Source of the DNA: Entonaema liquescens | Lineage: Eukaryota > Ascomycota > Sordariomycetes > Xylariales > Xylariaceae | NCBI GenBank assembly: GCA_902805475.1 | Contig: CADCSX010000008.1 | Location: 992,001-1,056,000, forward strand | Reading direction: 5' to 3' | DNA: 64,000 bases | Part shown: positions 33,954 through 44,103 of the stretch, one piece after another | How positions within the stretch are numbered: the first letter of the stretch is position 1 | How the letters are laid out: each line of letters starts with the position of its first letter | The notes under the pieces: model-generated | Databases searched by the model: none | The model's input: only the letters and a program-made list of their open reading frames with translations | What the model was told of the DNA's origin: nothing | Program-made: the position numbers and the translations under genes

Positions 33954-36307
33954 CGTGAGATTTCTTTCCCTTGTTCCTCCGTCCCTGTCTGTCGGTTTAT
34001 TTTAAGGAGAGAAACAAGTCTTCTCGCCGTCAGATAAAGATCGTTACTTGCTACCGAGTTCGGGACGCCATAGGGTATAAGTGCTAGTACTAAGAGACTT
34101 GAAGTGGGCTACTAATGATTTGGTTTAAAGATTAAATCCTCTCTCAAAGTCTAGAAGGTAAGAATGACTATGATGACATCAAAGCCACATGTACAAAGTT
34201 CCATTGAAATTTGTACAGCTTTGCGGGAATTGACCGAGCTACCGAGGTTGCGCTGGTCATTCATTGGACGACAGCATTAAAGATGCGCAAAACTTTTGAT
34301 AAAGGCCGCTAAAGGCCGCTAAAGGCCGCTGTAAGCCGCTCTAGGCCGCGTTCGGAGTGTCGCGTGAACCTATCATATGCTCGGGATTAGGAAGCTTTTC
34401 GACTATTATTTTACCTTCGTGGCGGTGGCTTGAAAGGTATGCGGGGTGAGGCTTATAGCTATCCCAGATAGGTAGTACTTCCCCTAAAGGTCCACTGTGA
34501 GTTCCCGCGGGTTAGGTATGTACCTCCTCCCATTGACCGGAATAAGTAAAGTATAATTCGTACATATTTCCACTCATCCACAAATTCCCGAGGTCAAATT
34601 GCATCTCGTCGGTTGTGAACTCAAGGAGTTGTCGTACGTTTACTTCGTACACTGTTCATAAGGAGCAAACGGCGGCAATGTGGTAAACATTCGAAAACGC
34701 AAGCGCGTAAAGTTGCCATTCACCAGTCCGTAAGCGAAATGGCATTGATAGATCCTCACGATCATTCTCGAAGACCCGGGTTTCTCACTGGTTTGACCAT
34801 AGCGGCATATCAAGTCGACTGTTTTCAAATTCTTGATTCGCCTTGACTGGATTTTCTCAAGAGGTCATCTTCGCATTACAAGAGCGAAATAAGGATCTAC
34901 AACTACTTTCACGGATAGCACATGGCCCTAGTGATCAGCAGTAATGTTGGACCATGTCAATATGCGTCAACACTAAGCACTCTCATGAGGTAGCGAAGTC
35001 AGTTTACTATTCTCAAAGGCGCTATTAACGAGAAAGGTAGTAGGCGCCTACACCGACGCTATTCAGACTTCTGATACGTTTCGTATTATGTTCTTTGAAG
35101 TTTGAAAGACACAGCCACTCTCTTTCTGCGCTCCGAAATCCAGATCACGACCTAGTTACTGTTCTGAGTCTCTTCTGGATTGGTCATGTTTTCGAGAAAC
35201 TCCTGGCTGCAACCGGAAGTCTCATTTCCTTCGATGGTGAGCTGTCAACCCTGCATGACGCTTGGGACATTTGACATTTGCAGCATACACCGACTTGCCA
35301 CTTGCTTCTTGCTGTCAGCGAGTTAATCCTTGCGATAATTACACGCGATATTCCGTTGTTATTATGTCAGTTATGTTCGTATGTAATGTACGCTATGTAT
35401 AATCCCTGGTTGATATCCCTGTGCTGCCCTGATGTTCCTGTCTGAGGCTCGTTTGATCTGCCCCGTGCGACGTTTGGGGCTCCTGTTGCCGAGAAAGACG
35501 ATAACCTCAAAGTAGTCAAGATAATCCCCACGTACTCTTGGCATCTCAAGTTTCAACTCTAATGATTCCCAAGGATCTCCTAATTGATCTCCCCGGTGCC
35601 AGTCCCAAATCTGGAGGTCGAGATCTGCAAAGTTTTTCTTTCAACTCCTCTCGTATGATCTACACAAGACTCAACCAGTCATCTTATTCTACTTCGCCCC
35701 ATGTTTTGAGTGGGACGGAATGTCTTCTTGACGTGTTTGGTCTCAGTGGGTCTACAATCTCTTATGCCCAATCGGAGCCTCACTTACATCGACTTACACA
35801 CCCTGTTCCCTGTGTTTCTTAAGAGCTTTCTGATATTACAACTCTTAACATACACTAGAGATAGCCATTAAGCCATCAAAGCTATGTCATGTTTGCAAGC
35901 ATCGTTTGTAACCATGGGGGTTAACTACCAAGTGGTTAGATAGAATGTAACCGTCTATCACAGATACCTTGCGATGCGATGTCAATCAGTGACAGGAGAG
36001 TCGAGCTAATCCAACACTCGATACACCCCAATCGTCCATAAAATGCTCGACTCCCCGTCTTGTTCAGTCTGATCTTATTTTCGTTTCTTCACACATCCAC
36101 ATCAGCCTCAATCGCCAACCTTTCCTTTCTTGGTCGTTTCTTGTTCTTAAGAGGTGAGTTAAGTCGAATATCCCAAGATGCTCTGGTCCCAAGCTAACTG
36201 TATACAGCTGTGCTCATACCTTCTTTACGCTGTATTTTTCATCTTCGATAACTTCATTTCAACCTTCTTTATTTTCTGTTAAGTGTCTGGATATACACTC
36301 TTTCAAC
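33954..36307. other. Long intergenic region
   Basis: The divergent region between ETF-QO and the secreted repeat protein. It contains the 10-bp tandem repeat at 34301-34350. Frames at 34640-34828, 35367-35556 and 35538-35822 have no recognisable content. The last 250 bases are T/C-rich, typical of a fungal promoter and leader. Confidence 0.55.
34301..34350. repeat. 10-bp tandem repeat, five units
   Basis: Three perfect AAAGGCCGCT units are followed by two degenerate ones (GTAAGCCGCT, CTAGGCCGCG). The block is GC-rich within AT-rich surroundings. Confidence 0.9.
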
Positions 36308-37088
36308 ATGAAGAACTTCGGTGCTGTTTTGATGGCTTTGGCCACCGCCGCATCTTTCGGTGCTGCCCTACCAACCAAGCCTATGCAGGGAGCTCTCGAA
36401 GCCCGTGCCCCCCGTAACTTCGGTATGCACTATTCCAGTAATCTAGGCATGAATAGTTACTAACGATATATGCAGCCCTCAACGTCAGAATTCCCAGGAA
36501 GAAGCAGGACGAGGATGCCAACGCGGGTGCCGGTAACAATGGAACCGCTATCATCGATGCCGGTGCTATCAACAACGGAACTGGCAATGCCATAGGCGAT
36601 GTCAACCAAGGAGGCAACGCCGACCAGGATGGCCAGAATGGCAACGACGGCCAGGACAATGGCAAGGGCCAGAACGGTCAAGACGACGACAACGCTCAGG
36701 ATGGACAAGCCGGCGATGCCCAGGATGGTGCTGATGCTGAGGATGGCCAAGACGCAAACGCCGGTGAAGATGCACAGGACGGCGCTGATGCCGGTGCCGG
36801 AGCTGACGCAGGTGCCGGTGAAGACGCTGATGCAGGTGCTGACGATGGTGCGGATCAACAAAAGGCGGCAACAAGCTTACCGATCTACTCAGTGGACTTC
36901 TGGGCGGTGGTGCTAATGGCGGAAACCCACTCGCAGACCTTCTCGGCGGTGATGCGGCCGGTGATGCTGCTGGCGACGCTGCCGGTGATGCTGCTGGTGG
37001 TGCTGGCCAAGGCGGTCTTGGCGGCCTCGGTGGTGGTCTTGGTGGTCTTCTACAAGGCCTACAAGGTCTCTTGGGAAAGAACAACTAA
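36308..37088 (+). CDS. Low-complexity secreted protein (Asp/Gly/Ala/Asn/Gln repeats), one frame break
   Basis: Two exons, 36308-36422 and 36476-37088, with a 53 bp intron (GTATGC...TGCAG, branch TACTAAC). The signal peptide is MKNFGAVLMALATAASFGAA, followed by a short pro-like part with basic sites (LEARAPRN, PRKKQ). The body is an acidic degenerate repeat of GQ/D/N and DAGAGAD units with no Cys. After DDGADQQ the frame breaks: one more A in the AAAA at 36860-36863 gives GGNKLTDLLSGLLGGGANGG, then DAAG repeats and a Gly-Leu-rich end GLQGLLGKNN, 242 residues in total. The uncorrected frame instead runs hydrophobic and out of character. Likely an extracellular or wall-associated disordered protein; family not recognised. 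Confidence 0.72.
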
Positions 37089-37817
37089 GAGGTTTTCGAC
37101 TCTTAGGATGAGGGTATCTTGTAATATAGGTCATAGATGGGGGTTACCAGGACTTTCCGGGATTATTACGGCTCATGATGGATGCAAACGGCCTCGGTTC
37201 TTCTAGCAAGTCTAGACATGTTGATTGGGTGGATTATATTATTATTACAACAGGAAACTGACATTCGTGTCAGAGGTTGGATGGGGTCTTCGATCCCGCG
37301 TCTCTTCAAGAGAAGTAGACAAGAACGCCAATAGAAAGTTGTGGATGTGGCAAACAACCTATTACCAGGCCTTTGAGCCTGTTTTCCAAAATTCGTGAAA
37401 TTGTGATACTTTGAAAGCATAGTCTCAAGATCGAGTCTTTAAGTAAACTTCATTTTATTAAGTTATCATATTCTCATCTTCCCGTCTTATACATCATACA
37501 ACGGTCTATCTCATTAATATCTCATACCGCTCTTCCATCTGTCAAGCCTTTTCTTTAACCGCCCCTTTTACCCTCTCGAGCCCCCTTGTACTTCATACAC
37601 CTATCATAACCGTCATGAAGCCGCTAATATGCAAGAATATTCCACCCACAGCAAAGCTACCAAGCTAGGTTCCATAAGAGATAAGAAGCAGCAAGAAACC
37701 CCAAAGAATGCCCTTGACAGTCCAGATCGTGGTACAAGATTCCCCCTAATCCATCTTTTGGTAGCCTACAAAAGACTTCCCTAGTCGTGTTGAACGCACC
37801 CGATTACGTCTGCGCCT
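37089..37817. other. Convergent intergenic region, no gene seen
   Basis: The 3' sides of the secreted repeat protein and the ATRR gene. A reverse frame at 37166-37420 has no family content. Confidence 0.55.
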
Positions 37818-40800
37818 TTAGATAGGCTCATCCCTCGGCTCGATCAAGACCTCATTCACAGCGACATGCGCAGGCTGGCGCAGGGCATAAACGATAGCGC
37901 CAGCAACCTCCTCAGGGTTGAGGACCTTGGCGCCCGTCGGCTCGCCGTACTTCTTGATGGCCTCGGCATCAGTCGACATGTTGAGGAGGTCGGTGGCCGT
38001 GTTCCCAGGCTGCACGGAGGTGACGCGCAAGCCAGTCCCCGCAGTCTCCAGGCGCAAGCTCTGCAGCGTGGCTTCCACGAAGAACTTGCTCGCCGAGTAC
38101 ACGCCCAGCCCGGGGAACACCTTGCGCCCGGCATCCGACGAGATGGCGACGATGTGGCCGCCGCCGCCGCGGGACAGCATCGACGGGACGGTGGACGAGA
38201 GGCAGTGCAAGAGGCCCTTGCAGTTGACGTCGACGGTGCGCTCCCATTCCTCCACGTGCGCGTTCGCCATCATCGTGTAGTACATGACGCCCGCGCAGCA
38301 GACGAGGATGTCGACGGGCCCAAGCTTCTCCGTCGCGCTCTGGATGAGCGACTCGACTTGTTTTCGGTCCGTAACGTCGGTCTTCTGTACCAGCACTTTA
38401 CTTCCCGAGTTGGACAGCTTGTTCTTGAGACCTTCGAGAGCTTCGGTGCGGCGAGCGGCGATTGCTACGTGAGCGCCCTCTCGAGCTAGAGCAGTAGCGA
38501 CGGCGGCACCAATACCCGACGACGCCCCTGTAACTACTGCCACACGCCCAGCTAGCGGGCCTCGTTTCGAAGTCTTTGCGACTCCATTAGTTTGCGTTCG
38601 TCGTGGAGCACGTGGCAGCCAGCCGCGAGCGCAGAAATGCCGAGTATAGGTCTCGAACAATTTGTTGTCGATCTTGGGCCGTTGGAGACCGGTCTTAGCC
38701 AGAGCAGGGTCGGTTGCCGGGTCCTTGAGAACGGTGACCCATTTCAAGAAATCCACTGTCGGCATGCCGCGGCGAAGAATGTCAACCGTAAAATGCTATC
38801 TCCCTTGCTGGATCCCTCTCCTCCCACATGCCGACCCAGTCGTCCCATCCGAGCGGTTTGGTGGGGTATCCAAGTTCGCCAAGGATTCCAAAGACATCCT
38901 TAGTCGGTAATGGGGATGGGTCGCCTAGATGGAAGATACGCTGGTCCGTGTCCTCGAGATCAGCCAGAGACGTGATCGCCTTACTGACGAAATCGACGGG
39001 AGTCATTTCGGCGTACCAGCCTTCGATGTCTGGTGCATATCCTAGTTGGAGCGACTCTACGATCAAGGCGTTGAGAAGATCGTATGTGTTCGACGACCCG
39101 GAGACACTGTGACCGCTGATTGTGCCTGGACGGTATATCCTCGCCGGCAAACCCCGTCTCGCAGCTTCAAGGACGAGCTGCTCCGCCACCCACTTCGTCT
39201 GGCCATATCCATCAATTAGTTTCTCAGGTACCTCATCCACGCCTAACATGGCATCTTCAGTCCAACCCTCGACGGACGGCGGTAACACGCCATTAGTAGA
39301 AATATGATGAACAGTCGCACCACCTCGGCACGCAAGACGCAAAACCTCCCTCGTTCCGAAGACATTAGCCCCCTGCATAGCAGCGTAAGGATACACAAGG
39401 TTGACCGTAGCAGCCGAGTGGATGATGACCTGCACGCGGGATGCCAAATCCTCGAACCCTTCAGGCGAAAGTCCAAAGCGCTTCCGAGCCAAGTTCGCCG
39501 GGACGACTTCTATACGGTCCAGGATCGAGTCGTTCCAAAGACCTAGGTCAAGAAGATTCTGGCGAATTCGCGCTACTCCAGCGGAATAATTGTCTTTTGA
39601 CAGATCTGCGAAACGCACGAGACATACGACCTGTGCCGAAGTCGCTTCTAAAATAGTGCTCAGCAGGAAAGCTCCTAAGAAACCGGTGGTACCGGTAAGC
39701 AAGATCGTGTCTGCGTCGCTAAGTCGTTGCATTTTAGCCCCTGAAGGCTTGATCTCAGGTGGCAGAATAGAGTCCGCGCGTAGAACGGCAGGTAAATCCG
39801 CCTGCACAGACGCAGTATATCCGTCGCGCGCATCACAGACGACTTCTAGATGTCCCTTTAGCGTCGGGTTACCCGCAAGGCGGCTCAGAGCGACGGGAAA
39901 GCCATAGGTAGCAGTTAGCCTCGTCACAAGATCTACAAGCGCTAAGGAATGGCCGCCTAGATCGAAAAAGTCGTGCTCCTGCTGCATGATAGATTTATAG
40001 GGGATATTCAGAGATGCAGCCCACATCTTCGCAATGTCCTCGATAGTGATTTTCTGGTTGCGATGTTCGGGCCCTAGCGATGACGCGGGGCTTCGCGATC
40101 TACTTGGTGTAGGGAGACGCTTAAGATCAACTTTCCCAGATACTTCATGGGTAGGCAAGCTATCCAATTCGACCCAAAGAGCAGGAATCATATAATGTGC
40201 GAGGTGGTCCGATAGAGCGCGCCGTGCAACCGGACTGAATCCGGCCTCGTCAATTTTCACGGCCGCTCGATCGCTAGCCTCTTCATCTGGGACAATATAA
40301 GCGAGTAGCTGGCGATCGAGGCCGTCCCCATGAGCGACTACGGCGCAGTTACGGACTGCGAGATGTTTTATTATAGCATTCTCGACGGCCGGAGGCTGAA
40401 CACTATAACCCCTAATCTTGATCATTGCGCCTACGCGACCAGTAATTTCGAGGAGTCCCGAAGGAAGCAGCCGAGCCGTGTCTCCCGTCCTGTACATCCG
40501 TGCGCCAGGGGTCTGATCAAAGGGATCTTCGGTGAAAGCCTTAGCGGTTGCTTCCGGTAGGTTGAGATACCCCCGCGCCAAGAGTTTCCCTCCTACAAAC
40601 AACTCGCCGCTAACACCCGTCTCAACTTTCTTGCCCTCCTCATCAAGAATATAGGTATGTTTCGGATCTAAGGGAGGCCCAACTGGAACGACGCGGGCTT
40701 CGTCATTAACCATCTCCCTTATGTCTCCACAAGCGATCTCGTGCGTTTCACTAGCACTGTAGCAATTCAATAGGCGTGCTTTCGGGAGCGCTTTAAGACC

Positions 40801-41667
40801 GCGCCGCGCGAGGTCAGTTGTTACCACTTCGCCGTTGAGCCATACTGTGCGCAGATCCGGGAGGCGGGCTCCCAGCTGCGAATGGCGGGCGAGGACTGTT
40901 GCGAGTAGAGTGGGTGTCATGAGAGTTTCCGTGATGGCCTTTGAACGAAGCAATCCGACCAGGGCTACAGGGTCGTAACTAGTCTCATCGGGAACTGTCA
41001 CCACAGTCGCTCCGCGCAGTAACGGGCGCAAGATCTCCCAGATGAAGAATACATTGCAAGCCACACGATCGCCCGGTTTGAGATCATTAACTCCAAATCT
41101 TAGATCGTACGACAGAACGGCAGCCCTGTGCGGGTTCGCAATCCCTTTCGGCTTCCCTGTTGTGCCGGATGAGTAAGACACGAAGGCAAGTTTCTCCAAG
41201 TCATCTTCGGCAGGCAATGGGGGTAGCGTTTTCGACGTTCCATTCGTCGGAGCATCTCCGTTTGCATATGATGTTTTATCATCGAGAATTATCAAGGGGG
41301 TCTCAGACCTAATCTTTCCCGCATGTGCTGTATGTGTTATCACTACGGTAGGTCTCGCATCTTCGATAACATCAGCTAGGAGACTTGGTGGGTATGCAAG
41401 CTCGAGAACCAGGAATGCTCCGCCGGCACGGAGCGCAGCAAGACAGGAGATGACATAGTCCGCACTCCGACCAAGTAAGACGCCGACAAGAGAATCTCGA
41501 CCGACGCCGTCGTAACGTAAACGAGTAGCGAGTGTATCAACCTTGCGGTCGAGCTCGGCATAAGTTAACGTCGTAGGTCCATCTTCCAGAGCAATAGCAT
41601 CGGGGGTAGTCTTGACCTGCTGAAGGAATAGCGCGGACAGATCTTTGCTGGTATCGATGACAGTCAT
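37818..41667 (-). CDS. NRPS-like carboxylate reductase, A-T-R1-R2 (ATRR, glycine betaine reductase type)
   Basis: About 1,290 residues. The adenylation domain (about 1-520) shows FVSYSSGTTGKPKG (A3), SASETHEIACGD and YRTGDTARLLPSGLLEITGR (A7). The carrier domain has DFFDLGGHSLALVDL with the phosphopantetheine Ser. R1 is a thioester reductase (ILLTGTTGFLGAFLL; later IDGYGQTKWVAEQLV, whose Y-x3-K is the catalytic pair). R2 is a classical SDR (VAVVTGASSGIGAAVATALA, CCAGVMYY, YSASKFF). A fungal enzyme of this order reduces glycine betaine to its aldehyde (R1) and then to choline (R2); substrate here is by analogy. R1 and R2 lie in different frames: R1 reads into a stop at about 38781, R2 reads through VDILRRGMPTVDFLKW. 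One extra base, probably in TTTT at 38790-38793, or two missing bases explain this. The start at 41667 (MTVIDTSK) is preferred over an in-frame ATG at 41733. Confidence 0.88.
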
Positions 41668-43313
41668 CTTCCCACTCTTCCCAGCCAATTCAGACACTAA
41701 CACCCGGAAATTGAATAAAGTCCGGTTGTGCAAAGCCGGTCAGCACACACCCTCTGAATACAAGCACGTGACCACTTAATGTCTAATAAAGACAACCGGA
41801 CCAAGTAGTAGTAAAAGCCAAAAACTCCAAATCCGTAGATATGGGGCTGCTGGATCGCAAGGGGAGGGTCCGGCAGTATGCTCTAGGGGGGAGGAGGGTG
41901 GGCTCGGATTAGACTACTTCTTAGATGATGAAGCAGAAGAAATGGCAAAGAGGGTATCTCAAGAGATGTGGAGCGGAAGTTTGTAAGGCTTATCGTAGCC
42001 CTAGTACCTTTGGGGCGGCGGCCGTAAACGGAGCTTTGCAGATCTAATCTGTGTATCGTCAGAAGCTTAATGGAAGCCGAGAGAAAGCAATAAGGTACCA
42101 TAGAACTTTTAGCAACTTCCTACATGTATTTTGCATATAAGTAACTAGCGGTGACGGGGATACGTTGGCTTTTATTAGGTACACGTTTACAACAACAAAA
42201 GACTACAGAAGTGATGGGCCTACAAAACATATGGAGATGATTCCCGAAATATAACGAATACACACCGACATGTGTTATTCTCGACTATTCCAGCCAGTCC
42301 CAGATTGCCAGCTCTAAATGTTCGCCTATCATAAGTGTTCGCGTACGAATAAGGAATTCAGGATCTTTTCGGTTGCGAGATACATTTCTCCAATACGTAA
42401 TAGGACGTATTAGATCGGCTTAAGGGTCTATCTTTAACTTAAGACGGTCACCCCAATTCGCCTCACACCTAACTGGTTTTTTTTTTTTTAAACGATTAAC
42501 GATAGGGTGTGTGACAAGCCGTGGGCGGCTCGTCGGCGAGTATAAAAAGCCATGTGCAGGGATAACCAGGGGTAGTTTTCCAAGCGAACGGTGAGTGGAC
42601 ACGAACTATATACCAATAGATAGCGAAATATGGGATAGTCTAACTAGTCCCGATAGACTGATAAAAAAGTCTAGAAGCCTCAGAGCCGTCTGAGGGGGAA
42701 ACCCCCACTTAATCACATCATCACTTTCTTTTTTTTCTTTTTTTCAACGGTGCGAGAGGCTTGCAGGTTTCTTGTCTACCCCCACCCCCGTTCTGCAGAC
42801 CCACCGCACACCGACGACGATCGGGGTTTGGCGTCGGTGACTACGACCGGTCTCCTGCGGTCGGAGTTGTCTTCGCTAAACTTATCTAATATAACATCTC
42901 CGTCCCTCCATCGCGAACACGTGTTATCATCTCAATGTCACCAGCCTTGGAGCCACGCAGACACATACTAAAATATCGTGATACAAGATGGCATGTAAGA
43001 TCTAGACTCCAGTGTAATTGTAACCGCAGAAGGTTTCGACAACTAGATACCATCTAACCTAGGTTAGTAATGTCTACCTCGCTTCTTTTCTTTGCACAGC
43101 TTCTGAAGAACTGTCTATATCCGCGTATAAGATTGGTTAGGGAGATACGACTTCAGTAGGAAACGTTGCGCACGAATCACAGATCGGACGTGGGGAGCGT
43201 GCCACGACACACGGGGCTGATGGCTACACCGTAACTGGAAGATCTCACATATCCCTACGGAACAGATAATATCAAAGGATTTTATGCATTTTTGTGTCCT
43301 TTAGCTCTAGGGA
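41668..43313. other. Promoter side of ATRR and gene-poor region
   Basis: T-runs (42479-42489) and polypyrimidine (42727-42744) occur. A TATAAAAA at 42541-42548 is not followed by a recognisable gene. Frames at 41883-42101, 42420-42602 and 42750-42971 have no family content. Confidence 0.5.
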
Positions 43314-43315
43314 TA

Positions 43316-43384
43316 AGGTAGATCACCCATCTACGAGCCTACCCCTGAACGAGCCACGATTTCTCATACAAAATCGCCAAAACA
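43316..43384 (+). repeat. Left terminal inverted repeat, 69 bp
   Basis: Differs from the reverse complement of the right repeat at four positions: G/A at 6, TG/AC at 31-32, C/T at 50. Confidence 0.92.
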
Positions 43385-44032
43385 TTATATTTCTATTTAA
43401 TTTTAAAAAACCATCAACGTAATAATATAAATTTAAAATAATTAATATCTTTTAATATTTTATAATATTTAATAAAATATTTAAAAAAATTTAATAAATA
43501 TTTAATAAAATATATATTTTTAAACGTTTTATTAACGTATAACATTTTTATATATAAATTATTAACAAATTTATTAAAAATTAATATTTTTAATAATTTT
43601 TCGAATATTTATCGTATAAAAATATAAAAAATAATTTTAAATAAAAAAAAATTTAAATTAATTAAAATAATTAAAATATTACGTAATATAATTTTATTTA
43701 TTTATTTATATAATATTTTATAATATTAATATTTTAAATTAATTAAAATAATTATATTATATAATAATATTAATATATATTAAATAAAAAAAATTTAAAT
43801 AATCGAAATTTATTTTTTTTATTTTAATTAAATTTTTAATTATTTAATTATATAATTTTAAAATTTATATAAAATATTAAATTATTTTAAAAAAATTTAA
43901 ATATTTTATATTTTTTTAAATATTAATAAATTAATTTTTTTTAAAATATATGTAATTAAAATTTTAAAATATAATTTCAAATTAACTTTCCGATTTTTAA
44001 TACTTATTTTATTTAATTAATTATAAATATGC

Positions 44033-44101
44033 TGTTTTGGCGATTTTGTATAAGAAATCGTGGCTCGTTGTGGGGTAGGCTCGTAGATGGGTGATTTACC
44101 T
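44033..44101 (-). repeat. Right terminal inverted repeat, 69 bp
   Basis: The partner of the repeat at 43316-43384, the same length in inverse orientation, ending TACCT next to TA. Confidence 0.92.
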
Positions 44102-44103
44102 TA

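Larger units (their letters stand above)
43316..44101. mobile_element. Non-autonomous TIR element (MITE-like), 786 bp, AT-saturated core
   Basis: Two 69-bp terminal inverted repeats, 43316-43384 and 44033-44101, match at 65 of 69 positions. Both begin AGGTA and contain CACCCATCTACGAGCC and ATCGCCAAAACA. TA flanks both ends (43314-43315 and 44102-44103), consistent with a TA target duplication as made by Tc1/mariner-type transposases. No transposase frame is present, so it is non-autonomous or a remnant. From 43441 to 43980 only 17 of 540 bases are G or C, and most of these sit in CG steps. The TIRs are roughly half GC. Confidence 0.85.

Noticed and set aside
37866..38489. 207-codon plus-strand frame opposite R2 of the ATRR gene
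   Set aside because: Antisense of a clear SDR domain in GC-rich sequence.
37818..38765. SDR as an independent gene
   Set aside because: Its frame continues upstream in typical R1-R2 linker sequence right after R1, so a single ATRR gene with a frame error is the better reading.
42541..42548. TATAAAAA as promoter of a hidden gene
   Set aside because: No recognisable coding or RNA sequence follows on either strand.
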